From contig CAKVBA010000015.1 in the NCBI GenBank assembly GCA_934725305.1, forward strand, positions 1 to 56,989: 56,989 bases of DNA, in the 5' to 3' direction. Shown piece by piece: positions 41,945 through 52,095 of this stretch. Position 1 is the first letter of the stretch. Every line of letters starts with the position of its first letter. The notes under the pieces were generated by a model. The model searched no databases, had not been told where the DNA came from, and worked only from the letters and a program-made list of their open reading frames with translations. Made by a program: the position numbers and the translations under genes. Source of the DNA: an uncultured Parabacteroides sp. Its GTDB lineage: Bacteria; Bacteroidota; Bacteroidia; Bacteroidales; Tannerellaceae.

Positions 41945-42304
41945 ATGGAAAGGCATAGATGGATTGTGTTTGTGGTTTTTTTGTTGTTCTTTTCTTCTCA
42001 ATTATTGATTGGGGATAAAGTAAAGACAGAGGGAACGTGGAATGGTTCTGTGGATAGAGATGTGTCAGTGCTACCACCTGTCATCCACTTCGAAAATTCA
42101 ACTATTTCACTTTTCTTTCAAAGTGATTTGAGCTTTTTGAAAGTGTATGTGTTAGATCAAAGAAAATCTGTTGTATATGAAACGGAGATTGTACAAGGTT
42201 TAGAACATACTGAGTATAATGTTACTGAGATAGCATTGAAAGGTAGATATACTGTTGTCTTAGAGCACGAATTGGGTTTGTTGTATGGACAAATAGAATT
42301 ATAA
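41945..42304 (+). CDS. DUF3244-like secreted protein (119 aa)
   Basis: Signal peptide (WIVFVVFLLFFSSQLLIG) and a small beta-sandwich body (LKVYVLDQRKSVVYETEI ... LKGRYTVVLEHELG) as in the DUF3244 family of small exported Bacteroidales proteins, which often accompany RiPP-type export genes. Precise role unknown. It lies between the regulator and the SPASM remnant. Confidence 0.6.
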   Translation: MERHRWIVFVVFLLFFSSQLLIGDKVKTEGTWNGSVDRDVSVLPPVIHFENSTISLFFQSDLSFLKVYVLDQRKSVVYETEIVQGLEHTEYNVTEIALKGRYTVVLEHELGLLYGQIEL

Positions 42305-42360
42305 GGAATGTTGTTGCTCATAAGATCGAGTATTAGGATATAGCGAAATATAATATACCG

Positions 42361-42657
42361 GTGAATTATATGTCAGACCTCACTGACCAAAGGAGCGAAA
42401 GCCGAAAAGCTTATAGAGTAGGTAGTTTTAAAGAGGGAAAAATGAATTTAAACAAGATTGCAGATGGGCGGTTTATGAATATGCCTTTTGAAGATTCTGC
42501 CTGTACGAAGTGTGCATTTCTTCCTATTTGTGGAGGCGGATGCCCGATTGATCGTGCAAAAGTAAAGCAGGGCTCTTTACCGTCTTGTTGCTCAATCTAT
42601 AAAGACAAATTAGTTCAGATGTTGCCAAGGCTCTATGAATTAAAGTGTAAGCAATAA
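42361..42657 (+). pseudogene. SPASM-domain remnant of a radical SAM peptide maturase
   Basis: The C-terminal part holds the SPASM auxiliary Fe-S pattern CTKCAFLPICGGGCPIDR, and later SCCSIYKDK, as in radical-SAM peptide maturases. The radical SAM core (CxxxCxxC, about 250 residues) is absent: the frame closes at a TAG at 42334-42336 and there is only about 60 bp of room after the previous gene. The start is a GTG. I read it as an N-terminally deleted gene; a short stand-alone SPASM protein cannot be excluded. Confidence 0.6.
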
Positions 42658-42669
42658 AAATTCTATATT

Positions 42670-45015
42670 ATGAAAAACCTTAGATCTATACTTATCGGCA
42701 TGGTCTGTTTACTTGGAACAGGCATTATGACTTTTGCACAAAACAACAAGGGGCAATTAGTAGATGATGAGGGACGGCCCATTCCTTATGTCAATATCGT
42801 ATTGCTGTCTATGCCCGACTCTGCCTTTGTTTCGGGCACCATGTCAGACGAAAAGGGAATGTTTGAGTTGCCACAGGGCAGGAATGATCTGATTGTCCGT
42901 TTTTCGTCAGTAGGATATCTTCCATTGTGTAAAAACAGCAGGGATACTGATTTCAGTGTAGTGCGATTGTTGCCAGATAAGGATCAGTATAAACTGGATG
43001 AGGTGGTTGTTACGGCCCGAATGCCTATGGTTAAGAATAAAGGATCGAAGAGTACCATACGTGTGCAAAACACCATGCTCTCGCAGCTGGGAGATGCCTC
43101 CATGATGTTGGCCAATACGCCCGGTTTGCATAAGGGACAAAACGGTATAGAGGTGAATGGCTTGGGAGAACCTATCTATATAGTAGATGGCAGAGAGGTG
43201 AATATGAAAGAATCCGTACTGTTGTTGCGTGCCGATCAGATCAAAGAGATAGAGATCGATCGTACTCCTTCGATAGAATATTCATCGACCGGGCGACCTC
43301 TCGTAAAGATAACAACGGTGAAGTCTGTTCATGATCATCTGTTTTTGGCTTTGGGAAATGCGATAAATATAAAACGAAGGTTTTCAGAAGCAGCTATTTT
43401 AGATGCTAAAGCGAAGCTGAAACAGTTTTCAACCGGTGTCAGTTATAAAACAGGCAAGACTGCCTATACCAATAAGGAGAGCTATTTTCGGCATATCTAT
43501 CATCCCACATATACCTTTTCTTCTGTTCAAGAGCGCAGAGCACCCAATGAAGATAAGCCTCATCTGTTGAATTGGAATGGAGATTTTAATCTGAATAAAT
43601 ACCATCGGTTGGGTTTTGAATATGCCTATCGTTACGAAAATAGTGAGGGTTTTGAAATTGGTCAAGACCGTTTGCAGGATGAAAAAGGAATGCAGACAAA
43701 GGATGTTCATATACGTGAAGATAATTTGAGTAAATTACATGATGTGGTCTTTATCTATAATTATAAGAAAGAGAACACAACGTTTCTTTTTTCGCAAGAC
43801 TTTGCACAGAGCCGTTCTCGCAAGGGCTATACAACGCGTGAAACACAAGATAATGAAACCAAGCAGATTACAACGGCCAGCAAAGACAAGTATAAGTTAG
43901 CCATTACCAATATCCGCTATACCACACGGCTGCCTTGGAAGATAGGAGTATCAACGGGTATTAAATATAATTGGGTTCAGTCGGAAGGAACAACCCATTC
44001 GGATGATTTGACTCTGATGGGTAACAAGTATCGGGTGGAAACCGATGTGACAGAGCATAATCCGCAGGCCTATCTGTCATTGTCACGTCGTTTTGGCAAG
44101 GTTGTGGTGAAGCCGGCTTTGCGTTACCAGTATGTCTATCGTGAGTTGAAAAGCGTATCGGCCAATCAGCCAGAGCGAGTGAAGCAGGACTATTCTTCTT
44201 GGTTTCCCTCTTTTTCGTTGACTTATGATCCCAACGATCAGACATCGCTTTATCTCCGGTATAACAGAAGCATTATGCAGCCCAAGTTTTCAGAGATCAA
44301 CTCTGGTGTGATTTATCTGGATTCACTCAATTACAGCGAGGGCAATGCCGATTTGAAGGCCTCTTTTACTCATAATCTGAATTTGGGAGGCAGCTGGAAG
44401 GACTTCTCTTTTGGCTTGAGTTATATGTATGAGAAGAATCCTTTTGAATGGGGAGTGGACACACCGGTGAAACCGGGAAGTAATATAGTGATATCCCGAA
44501 CCATTAACTTGAAATCTCAAAAAGAGTTCAGTGTAGATATGGGATATTCCAACAGTTTTTCTCGTTTTCAGTTTTATGTAAATGGCGCGGTGGTATTTCC
44601 CTATAGCGAGTATTATTTCTTGGACAAGTTGCACAAGGCCAACAAAGTCTCATTGAACGGTGATGCCAATTTGAGCTATACGGTCAGTCGTAGCATCGGA
44701 GTGTTCACCTCTTTTCATTATCAGGGAAGAAGAACAGCTTTGTTGCTCAGTCAGCGTTCGGTCAATAACTGGAGTGTAGGAATGACAGGCTCATTCTTGA
44801 AGAATCGTTTAAAGATTAATGCCACCTTTACGGATATCTTACAAGGGGCAAATTATAACAATTTGATCACCCGATATGGGCAAGTGGATCGAGGCACATT
44901 TGGCACGAATGATGCTCGCGGCTTTCAGCTTAAAGTCTCTTATACGGTATTTACCAAACCCATCAAAGTCAAGTCTAAAAATGACAACTCTGAAATGATT
45001 AATCGTATTCAGTGA
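42670..45015 (+). CDS. Outer-membrane beta-barrel protein of the peptide-export locus
   Basis: The 781-residue protein has a signal peptide (GIMTFAQ), a carboxypeptidase-regulatory-like domain (GQLVDDEGRPIPYVNIVLLS, about 28-105), a TonB plug (LANTPGLHKGQNGIEVNGLG), and a barrel. It belongs to the group usually annotated outer membrane beta-barrel family protein, often found with C39-peptidase ABC exporters in Bacteroidales. It may be the outer-membrane exit or receptor for the peptide. It follows the SPASM remnant by 12 bp. Confidence 0.8.
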   Translation: MKNLRSILIGMVCLLGTGIMTFAQNNKGQLVDDEGRPIPYVNIVLLSMPDSAFVSGTMSDEKGMFELPQGRNDLIVRFSSVGYLPLCKNSRDTDFSVVRLLPDKDQYKLDEVVVTARMPMVKNKGSKSTIRVQNTMLSQLGDASMMLANTPGLHKGQNGIEVNGLGEPIYIVDGREVNMKESVLLLRADQIKEIEIDRTPSIEYSSTGRPLVKITTVKSVHDHLFLALGNAINIKRRFSEAAILDAKAKLKQFSTGVSYKTGKTAYTNKESYFRHIYHPTYTFSSVQERRAPNEDKPHLLNWNGDFNLNKYHRLGFEYAYRYENSEGFEIGQDRLQDEKGMQTKDVHIREDNLSKLHDVVFIYNYKKENTTFLFSQDFAQSRSRKGYTTRETQDNETKQITTASKDKYKLAITNIRYTTRLPWKIGVSTGIKYNWVQSEGTTHSDDLTLMGNKYRVETDVTEHNPQAYLSLSRRFGKVVVKPALRYQYVYRELKSVSANQPERVKQDYSSWFPSFSLTYDPNDQTSLYLRYNRSIMQPKFSEINSGVIYLDSLNYSEGNADLKASFTHNLNLGGSWKDFSFGLSYMYEKNPFEWGVDTPVKPGSNIVISRTINLKSQKEFSVDMGYSNSFSRFQFYVNGAVVFPYSEYYFLDKLHKANKVSLNGDANLSYTVSRSIGVFTSFHYQGRRTALLLSQRSVNNWSVGMTGSFLKNRLKINATFTDILQGANYNNLITRYGQVDRGTFGTNDARGFQLKVSYTVFTKPIKVKSKNDNSEMINRIQ

Positions 45016-45107
45016 TGGAAAGAAAGTTTTTGATTGTTGAACAGTTCGTATCAGAAAGCCGGTCGCTCTTTGCGAGGTCGATTGAATTGATTATAGTGTA
45101 TGGGTAG
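45015..45107 (+). CDS. Possible 30-aa coupled peptide between barrel and exporter genes
   Basis: The start overlaps the previous stop (TGATG) and the end overlaps the transporter start by eight bases, as for translationally coupled genes. It has no Cys and no Gly-Gly leader, so it does not match a GG-type precursor. It may be a coupling device, a worn fragment or chance. Confidence 0.3.
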   Translation: MERKFLIVEQFVSESRSLFARSIELIIVYG

Positions 45108-47292
45108 GTTTTATTTGATAAAGCAGCATGATTCGATGCAATGCGGTATAGCTTGTTTGGCTATGATCTGTAAGCATTATGGCAGAGAGTATTCGCATGA
45201 ATCACTCTCTTGCCATTGCCATGCCACCACCGAAGGAGTGTCGATGCTGGGTATTAATGAGGCTGCTGTTGCTTTGGGCTTTCACACTACATGCGGCAGA
45301 GTAACTATGGCTCAACTGATCAAAGCCCCTCTGCCTTGTATCTTGCATTGGAATCAAAAGCACTTTGTGGTGCTTTATCAAGTGAAGAAAGGTGTGATGT
45401 TTTGTGTGGCTGACCCGGCCAAAGGGCTCATGAAATATACCGAAAACGAATTTAAGGAGCATTGGATCAGCACCTGTTCGCAAGGAGAGGAGCGAGGCAT
45501 TGCACTGTTTTTGAAGCCCACTCATCTCTTTTACAAACAGGAAGAAGAGACCACAAAGGAAAAACGCTCCTTTCGGTTTCTGTTTGGTTATTTATATCAA
45601 TATCGTAGCTATTGGGGACAGATTGTTTTGGGTGCTTTTGTAGGTAGTTTGTTGCAGCTGCTATTTCCTTTTTTGACACAAGCAATAGTGGATATTGGTA
45701 TTCATCAGCAGAAACTGAGCTTTATCTATTTGGTATTAGTGGGACAGTTGATGTTGACCCTAAGCCGCACCGCCATTGATTTTGTGCGTCGTTGGATCTT
45801 GCTCCACATCAGTATGCGCATCAATATCTCTTTGGTGTCGGACTTTTTTATCAAGTTATTGAAACTGCCCATGTCCTTTTTCGATACCAAATTGATGGGC
45901 GACTTGATGCAGCGCATGAACGATCATGGTAGAGTAGAGCGGTTTCTCACCTCGCAGGTGCTTAATGTGACCTTTTCATTCCTTAGCTTTATTGTGTTCG
46001 GGTGCGTGTTGCTCTATTACAATCTGGCGATATTCGGCCTCTTTGTAGTAGCTAACTTGTTGTATGGACTTTGGATCGCCTTCTTTTTAGGCAAACGGAA
46101 GAGACTCGATTATGAGTTGTTTGAAAAGCAGGCAGAAAACAATAATAAGACCTATCAGTTCATTACCACCATGCAGGAGATAAAACTGCAAGATTGTGAA
46201 CAGCGACGCCGATGGGAGTGGGAAGATGTGCAGGCTGATCTGTTTGCTGTGCAGATGAGGAGTCTGAAGCTGCAACAGAGTCAGGAGGCCGGAAGCATCT
46301 TTATCAATGAGATCAAAAATATACTGATCACGATTGTGGCAGCCACCTCCGTTATTCAGGGAGACATGACATTGGGTATGATGCTGGCGGTTCAATATAT
46401 CATCGGGCAGCTCAACAGCCCTGTGGAGCAGTTAATGCATTTTTTATATACATTGCAGGATGTGAAAATTAGTCTGGAGCGTATCAACGAGATTCATGGC
46501 AAACCCAATGAAGATCATTCACCCCATGCCGTATCGCAGATTTCGGAAGAGGCTGCCGATATAGAGTTTGAACATGTCGATTTTAAATACGATCTGCACC
46601 ATCCGCGAAAGACCTTATCAGATGTCTGTTTGCATATACCAGCAGGAAAGGTAACAGCCATCGTGGGTGCTTCCGGCAGTGGTAAGACTACAATGGTTAA
46701 GTTGATGTTGGGCTATTATCCGGTTTTAAGTGGAATGATTCGTATTGGGAAGATCAATTTGGCCGATTACCATCTGAAGTGGTGGCGCAGGCAGTGCGGA
46801 GTGGTGATGCAAGAGGGTGTTATCTTTTCGGAAAGTATTGCCCGCAATATTGCAGTTGATGATGGTGAAATAGATACCGACCGATTGGTAAAGGCAGCTG
46901 AGATAGCTAATATACTGGAATTTATTCAAGGGCTTCCTTTGCGCTTCAATACCAAGATAGGCCGGGATGGAGTAGGTTTGAGTCAAGGGCAAAAGCAGCG
47001 TATCTTGATAGCCCGTGCTGTGTATAAGAATCCTCGTTATATCTTTTTGGATGAAGCTACCAATTCATTGGATGCTGCCAACGAACGTGCCATTGTGGAA
47101 AATCTCAATGCGTTTTATCAAGGGCGTACGGTTGTCGTGGTTGCTCATCGGCTGAGCACTGTGAAAAATGCCGATCAGATTATTGTGATGGGCAGCGGAC
47201 AGATTTTGGAGATTGGTACGCATGCTTCTTTGATTCAGAAAAGAGGAGCTTATTATCATTTGGTAAAGAATCAGTTGGAGCTGGGAAATTGA
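45100..47292 (+). CDS. C39-peptidase ABC transporter (peptide cleavage and export)
   Basis: The 730-residue protein cleaves Gly-Gly leader peptides and exports the product. N-terminal C39 peptidase (1 to about 135) with the catalytic Cys in KQHDSMQCGIACLAMI and the His in WNQKHFVVLYQV, then the Asp in VADPAKG. A six-helix membrane domain (about 155-440) follows, and an ATPase domain with Walker A VGASGSGKTTMVKLML, the signature LSQGQKQRILIARAV and Walker B YIFLDEATNSLD. All motifs are intact, so this part of the locus seems functional. Confidence 0.92.
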   Translation: MGRFYLIKQHDSMQCGIACLAMICKHYGREYSHESLSCHCHATTEGVSMLGINEAAVALGFHTTCGRVTMAQLIKAPLPCILHWNQKHFVVLYQVKKGVMFCVADPAKGLMKYTENEFKEHWISTCSQGEERGIALFLKPTHLFYKQEEETTKEKRSFRFLFGYLYQYRSYWGQIVLGAFVGSLLQLLFPFLTQAIVDIGIHQQKLSFIYLVLVGQLMLTLSRTAIDFVRRWILLHISMRINISLVSDFFIKLLKLPMSFFDTKLMGDLMQRMNDHGRVERFLTSQVLNVTFSFLSFIVFGCVLLYYNLAIFGLFVVANLLYGLWIAFFLGKRKRLDYELFEKQAENNNKTYQFITTMQEIKLQDCEQRRRWEWEDVQADLFAVQMRSLKLQQSQEAGSIFINEIKNILITIVAATSVIQGDMTLGMMLAVQYIIGQLNSPVEQLMHFLYTLQDVKISLERINEIHGKPNEDHSPHAVSQISEEAADIEFEHVDFKYDLHHPRKTLSDVCLHIPAGKVTAIVGASGSGKTTMVKLMLGYYPVLSGMIRIGKINLADYHLKWWRRQCGVVMQEGVIFSESIARNIAVDDGEIDTDRLVKAAEIANILEFIQGLPLRFNTKIGRDGVGLSQGQKQRILIARAVYKNPRYIFLDEATNSLDAANERAIVENLNAFYQGRTVVVVAHRLSTVKNADQIIVMGSGQILEIGTHASLIQKRGAYYHLVKNQLELGN

Positions 47293-47314
47293 GATTATCT
47301 ATATATTATAATGT

Positions 47315-47506
47315 ATGCGTATGAGTGATACCGACAAAATAGAATTGCGGAGTGAAAAGGTTCGGAAAATAATAGGCGATATTCCTTCCGGCTTTATTCG
47401 TTATGGGATTAGTATCATTGCCTGCTTGTTGATTATTTTATTTCTGATTTGTTATTTTATCCCTTTCGAAGGAGAAAAGAATATTTTTGAGTATTTTATG
47501 AATTAG
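47315..47506 (+). pseudogene. HlyD-type adaptor stub (63 aa)
   Basis: The chain (IELRSEKVRKIIGDIPSGFIRYGI, then a membrane helix) matches the beginning of Bacteroidales HlyD-family secretion adaptors, which are normally about 400 residues and follow the C39 transporter. Here it stops just after the membrane helix. No further HlyD-like sequence is visible up to the tRNA. Start at 47315 or 47321. Confidence 0.55.
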
Positions 47507-47566
47507 TAAGGCGGAGTGTCGTCCTTGCACAGCTGTGTTGCTTTCAGAATGACTGATTTGCTGGAA

Positions 47567-47606
47567 TAAAAAAGCAACTTTATCTTCGGAAAGAATAAAG
47601 TTGCTT
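47567..47606 (-). terminator. Terminator of tRNA-Glu
   Basis: On the minus strand AAGCAACTTTAT pairs with ATAAAGTTGCTT (12 bp), followed by six Ts, three bases after the tRNA 3' end. Confidence 0.85.
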
Positions 47607-47608
47607 AG

Positions 47609-47681
47609 TAGTGCGTCCGGGGGTCGAACCCGAGTTTCCGCCGTGAGAGGGCGGCGTCCTAGACCACTAGACGAATGCACC
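47609..47681 (-). tRNA. tRNA-Glu (anticodon CTC)
   Basis: 73-nt cloverleaf, no encoded CCA. Anticodon stem CCGCC/GGCGG around CTCTCAC gives anticodon CTC (GAG codons). D stem GTCT/GGAC with loop AGTGGTCTA; T arm TCGGG-TTCGACC-CCCGG. The acceptor stem GGTGCAT/ACGCACT has one A-C mismatch at position 6-67 and a G-T at 1-72. No element is integrated beside it. Confidence 0.92.
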
Positions 47682-47869
47682 GTTTTTGATAGTCTTTTGT
47701 CGTTGTAAGACGATGCAAAAGTAGTGATAATTTTGTTTTCTCCAAACTTTTTCTCAATATTTTTTGAGTGGCTGTCATTTTGTAAGCAAAAAACAGATCG
47801 AGAGCGTAAAAGGCGTTAAAATAGAATATGTTTTCAATTGTTTTCGTTGTTGTTACTGTTTATTTATTC

Positions 47870-47877
47870 TATCTTTG
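47870..47877 (+). promoter_or_regulatory. Predicted -7 box (TATCTTTG) for mutA-mutB
   Basis: Exact TAnnTTTG match, 67 bp before the ATG at 47944. The leader has no cobalamin riboswitch. Confidence 0.6.
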
Positions 47878-47943
47878 CCCTTCGTAGTTGAATCAAACAA
47901 AAATAGAATATTACTAATACCAGTTTTATAAATAACTAATATT

Positions 47944-49815
47944 ATGGCAGAACTAAAAGAAAAACTTTTCTCGGAATTCGCTCCTGTATCAACAGAAGAT
48001 TGGGTAGCGAAGATTACGGCCGACCTGAAAGGTGCTCCGTTTGAGAAAAAGCTTGTTTGGAAGACAGGAGAAGGATTTAATGCAAATCCCTTTTATCGTT
48101 TGGAAGATCTGGAAGGATTAAAAACAACCACTTCTCTTCCTGGAGAATTTCCTTTTGTACGCGGTACAAAGAAAGACAATGATTGGTATGTTCGCCAAAA
48201 CATTGAAGTGGAATGTTGCAAGGAAGCCAACGAAAAAGCTCGTGACATTTTGAACAAGGGTGTAACATCTCTCGGCTTTGTTATTAAGGGCGATGATGTA
48301 AATGCTGAAAACCTGGCAACATTGTTGGATGGCATTTGTCCTGAATGTGTTGAATTGAACTTCAATACATGCTTGTGCAAGGCTGAAAAACTGATTGGCC
48401 TATTGGCTGAATATTTTGCTTCTAAGGGTGTAGACCTGCAGAAGTGTGTAGGTTCTGTGAACTATGATCCGTTCAAGAAACCTCTTATCAAGGGACATAA
48501 GAATGAAAATTGGGTAGAAGGTGCAGCTGCTGTGCTCAAAGCAGGTGCGGTTCTTCCTAAATATAAAGTTTTGGCTGTTAATGCTTTCGCATTGAACAAT
48601 GCCGGAGCTTACATCTCTCAGGAATTAGGATATGCTTTGGCATGGGGTAACGAACTGTTGGCCAAATTGACTGAAGCAGGATTCGATGTAGTTGAGGTTG
48701 CTAAGAATATCAAATTCAACTTTGGTATCAGCTCAAACTACTTCATGGAAATTGCAAAGTTCCGTGCAGCTCGTTGGTTGTGGGCAGAAATTGTTGCTGC
48801 TTACAAACCGGCATGCGAATGTGCATGTAAGATGAGTATTCACGCTCAGACATCACAGTGGAACACTACAATTTACGATGCTCACGTAAACTTGTTGCGT
48901 TCACAGACTGAAGCTATGTCTGCTGCTATCGCAGGTGTTGACTCAATCACTGTTCGTCCGTTTGACGAATCTTTTGAAACTCCGGATGACTTCTCAGAAC
49001 GTATTGCTCGTAACCAGCAGTTGTTGTTGAAGGAAGAATGTCATTTCGATAAGGTTGTTGACCCGGCTGCCGGTTCTTACACAGTTGAGGTATTCACAAA
49101 CTCTATTGCTGATGTAGCATGGAAGTTGTTCCTCGAAGTTGAAGAAAAGGGCGGTTTTGCTGCTATGGCTAACGCTGGTGAAATCCAGGCTGCTGTTAAC
49201 GCTTCTAATACAGCTCGTCATAAAGCTGTTGCTACTCGTCGTGAAGTACTGTTGGGTACAAACCAGTTCCCGAACTTTACAGAGGTGGCTGCTGATAAGA
49301 TCAAGAAAGATGCTTCTGCTTGCAACTGCAAGGGCGAACATCACAACCATTGCGAAAATGAGGGCGTGATGAAGTTGGACTTTTCTCGTGGTGCTTCTGA
49401 ATTCGAAACATTGCGTTTGGCTACTGAAAAGAGCGAAAAGACTCCGAAGGCATTTATGTTGACAATCGGTAACTTGGCTATGCGTTTGGCTCGCTCACAG
49501 TTCTCTTGCAACTTCTTGGCAACTGCAGGTTATAAGACGATCGATAATTTAGGATTTGATACAGTAGAAGCTGGTGTTGAAGCTGCAGTTAATGCAGGCG
49601 CTGATATCGTTGTATTGTGTTCTAGCGATGATGAATATGCTGAATTGGCTCCGGCTGCATTCAAGGCATTGAATGGTCGTGCACAGTTCGTTGTTGCTGG
49701 TGCTCCGGCTTGTATGGAAGACTTGAAAGCACAAGGTATCGACCAGTTTATTAATGTAAAGAGCAATGTGCTTGAAACAATGCAGGCATTTAATGCTAAA
49801 TTGGGTATCAACTAA
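47944..49815 (+). CDS. mutA: Methylmalonyl-CoA mutase, small (beta) subunit
   Basis: Non-catalytic partner of MutB. The 623-residue chain has the mutase TIM barrel ([20 protein letters not shown], and a C-terminal B12-like Rossmann domain ([20 protein letters not shown]) without the DxHxxG cobalamin motif, as expected for the small subunit. A Cys/His-rich insert ([15 protein letters not shown], near residue 460) separates the two domains. It is 17 bp before mutB, one operon. Together they interconvert methylmalonyl-CoA and succinyl-CoA for propionate formation. Confidence 0.93.
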   Translation: MAELKEKLFSEFAPVSTEDWVAKITADLKGAPFEKKLVWKTGEGFNANPFYRLEDLEGLKTTTSLPGEFPFVRGTKKDNDWYVRQNIEVECCKEANEKARDILNKGVTSLGFVIKGDDVNAENLATLLDGICPECVELNFNTCLCKAEKLIGLLAEYFASKGVDLQKCVGSVNYDPFKKPLIKGHKNENWVEGAAAVLKAGAVLPKYKVLAVNAFALNNAGAYISQELGYALAWGNELLAKLTEAGFDVVEVAKNIKFNFGISSNYFMEIAKFRAARWLWAEIVAAYKPACECACKMSIHAQTSQWNTTIYDAHVNLLRSQTEAMSAAIAGVDSITVRPFDESFETPDDFSERIARNQQLLLKEECHFDKVVDPAAGSYTVEVFTNSIADVAWKLFLEVEEKGGFAAMANAGEIQAAVNASNTARHKAVATRREVLLGTNQFPNFTEVAADKIKKDASACNCKGEHHNHCENEGVMKLDFSRGASEFETLRLATEKSEKTPKAFMLTIGNLAMRLARSQFSCNFLATAGYKTIDNLGFDTVEAGVEAAVNAGADIVVLCSSDDEYAELAPAAFKALNGRAQFVVAGAPACMEDLKAQGIDQFINVKSNVLETMQAFNAKLGIN

Positions 49816-49832
49816 TAACTAGAATCGAAATC

Positions 49833-51980
49833 ATGAGACCAAATTTTAAAGATATAGATATTAAAAACGCCGGTTTTGCTGCTCATAACGCAGCCGAATG
49901 GGCTAAAGCCAATGGCATCGAAGCCAATTGGAAAACACCGGAACACATCGAAGTGAAGCCGGTATATACAAAAGAAGACTTGGAAGGCATGGAACATCTG
50001 AACTTCGTTTCAGGTCTGCCTCCTTATTTGCGTGGTCCGTATAGCGCCATGTATCCTTTGCGTCCTTGGACAATCCGTCAGTATGCAGGTTTCTCTACTG
50101 CAGAAGAATCAAATGCATTCTACCGCCGTAACCTGGCTTCAGGTCAGAAAGGTTTGTCAGTAGCATTTGACCTTCCTACACACCGTGGTTATGACGCTGA
50201 TAACGAACGAGTAGTAGGTGATGTTGGTAAAGCAGGTGTATCTATCTGTTCTTTGGAAAACATGAAGGTTTTGTTCGATGGTATTCCTTTGAACAAGATG
50301 TCTGTTTCTATGACAATGAACGGTGCCGTTCTTCCTGTATTGGCTTTCTATATCAATGCCGGTTTGGAACAGGGTGCTAAATTGGAGGAAATGGCTGGTA
50401 CAATCCAGAATGATATCTTGAAAGAGTTCATGGTGCGTAACACTTATATCTATCCGCCCGAGTTCTCAATGCGTATTATCGCTGATATCTTCGAATATAC
50501 ATCTCAGAAGATGCCTAAGTTCAACTCAATCTCTATCTCTGGTTACCACATGCAGGAAGCCGGTGCAACAGCAGACATTGAAATGGCTTATACTCTTTGT
50601 GATGGTTTGGAATATCTGCGTGCTGGTGTGAACGCTGGTATCGATATCGATGCTTTCGCTCCTCGTTTGTCATTCTTCTGGGCAATCGGTGTTAACCACT
50701 TCATGGAAATTGCCAAGATGCGTGCGGCTCGTATGTTGTGGGCTAAGATCGTGAAGAGCTTTGGCGCTAAGAACCCGAAATCATTGGCATTGCGTACACA
50801 CTGTCAGACTTCAGGTTGGTCATTGACTGAACAGGATCCGTTCAACAACGTAGGTCGTACTTGTATTGAAGCTATGGCTGCTGCTTTGGGTCACACTCAG
50901 TCTTTGCATACAAATGCATTGGACGAAGCTATCGCATTGCCGACAGACTTCTCTGCTCGTATTGCTCGTAATACTCAGATCTACATCCAGGAAGAAACTA
51001 AGGTTTGTAAACAGATCGACCCGTGGGGCGGTTCTTACTATGTAGAATCTTTGACAAACGAATTGGTTCACAAAGGTTGGGCTTTGATTCAGGAAATTGA
51101 AAGCATGGGTGGTATGGCTAAGGCTATCGAAACTGGTCTTCCTAAGATGCGTATCGAAGAAGCTGCTGCTCGTACTCAGGCTCGTATCGACTCTGGTATC
51201 CAGACAATCGTTGGTGTTAACAAATATCGTCTGCCGAAGGAAGATCCTATCGATATTCTTGAAATTGATAATACTGCAGTTCGTAACGAACAGATTGAAC
51301 TGTTGAAAGAGTTGCGTGCTAACCGTGACGAAGAAGCTGTACAGAAAGCATTGGCTGATATCACAGAATGCGTTCGCACAAAACAGGGTAACTTGTTGGA
51401 ATTGGCAGTGAAGGCTGCCGGCTTGCGTGCTTCTTTGGGTGAAATCTCTGACGCATGTGAAGCTGTTGTAGGTCGTTATAAAGCAATCATTAGAACTATT
51501 TCAGGCGTGTATTCATCAGAAACAAAGAAAGACGCAGACTTCCAGAAAGCTTGCGAACTTTGCGAACAATTTGCAAAGAAAGAGGGTCGTCAACCTCGTA
51601 TCATGATCGCTAAGATGGGTCAGGATGGTCACGACCGTGGTGCTAAAGTTGTTGCTACTGGTTATGCCGACTGTGGTTTCGACGTGGATATGGGACCGTT
51701 GTTCCAGACTCCGGCTGAAGCTGCTCGTCAGGCTGTTGAGAACGACGTTCATGTAATGGGCGTTTCTTCTTTGGCTGCTGGTCACAAGACTTTGGTTCCG
51801 CAGGTAATTGAAGAATTGAAGAAGTTGGGTCGTCCGGATATCATCGTTATTGCTGGTGGTGTAATTCCTGCTCAGGACTACGACTTCTTGTATAAGGCTG
51901 GTGTTTCTGCTATCTTTGGCCCGGGTACTTCTGTGTCAAAGGCTGCTTGCCAGATTTTGGAAATCCTTATGGGTGAATAA
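49833..51980 (+). CDS. mutB: Methylmalonyl-CoA mutase, large (alpha) subunit
   Basis: Catalytic subunit with adenosylcobalamin. The 715 residues contain the TIM barrel with the substrate site ([36 protein letters not shown]) and the C-terminal B12 domain with the base-off motif in [20 protein letters not shown] (Asp-x-His-x-x-Gly, near residue 600), [13 protein letters not shown] and [14 protein letters not shown]. Full length. A terminator follows the stop by 24 bp. Confidence 0.96.
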   Translation: MRPNFKDIDIKNAGFAAHNAAEWAKANGIEANWKTPEHIEVKPVYTKEDLEGMEHLNFVSGLPPYLRGPYSAMYPLRPWTIRQYAGFSTAEESNAFYRRNLASGQKGLSVAFDLPTHRGYDADNERVVGDVGKAGVSICSLENMKVLFDGIPLNKMSVSMTMNGAVLPVLAFYINAGLEQGAKLEEMAGTIQNDILKEFMVRNTYIYPPEFSMRIIADIFEYTSQKMPKFNSISISGYHMQEAGATADIEMAYTLCDGLEYLRAGVNAGIDIDAFAPRLSFFWAIGVNHFMEIAKMRAARMLWAKIVKSFGAKNPKSLALRTHCQTSGWSLTEQDPFNNVGRTCIEAMAAALGHTQSLHTNALDEAIALPTDFSARIARNTQIYIQEETKVCKQIDPWGGSYYVESLTNELVHKGWALIQEIESMGGMAKAIETGLPKMRIEEAAARTQARIDSGIQTIVGVNKYRLPKEDPIDILEIDNTAVRNEQIELLKELRANRDEEAVQKALADITECVRTKQGNLLELAVKAAGLRASLGEISDACEAVVGRYKAIIRTISGVYSSETKKDADFQKACELCEQFAKKEGRQPRIMIAKMGQDGHDRGAKVVATGYADCGFDVDMGPLFQTPAEAARQAVENDVHVMGVSSLAAGHKTLVPQVIEELKKLGRPDIIVIAGGVIPAQDYDFLYKAGVSAIFGPGTSVSKAACQILEILMGE

Positions 51981-52004
51981 GATTTAGAATCTTTATAAAA
52001 GACG

Positions 52005-52040
52005 AGGCCGGACATTTGATTTGTCTGGCCTTTTCTGTTT
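52005..52040 (+). terminator. Intrinsic terminator after mutB
   Basis: AGGCCGGACA pairs with TGTCTGGCCT (one G-T) around TTTGATT, followed by TTTCTGTTTT. Confidence 0.8.
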
Positions 52041-52058
52041 TAATAGGATTGGTTTGTG

Positions 52059-52066
52059 TACATTTG
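52059..52066 (+). promoter_or_regulatory. Predicted -7 box (TACATTTG) for the pantothenate kinase
   Basis: Exact TAnnTTTG match 30 bp before the ATG at 52096; it lies inside the longer open frame from 52021 and so supports the later start. Confidence 0.55.
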
Positions 52067-52095
52067 TGCCATTCGTGTTTGTTAAAAAGAAGCGT

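Noticed and set aside
47609..47681. tRNA-Glu as an integration site
   Set aside because: No duplicated tRNA end or integrase lies nearby; the element is at the DUF486 gene.
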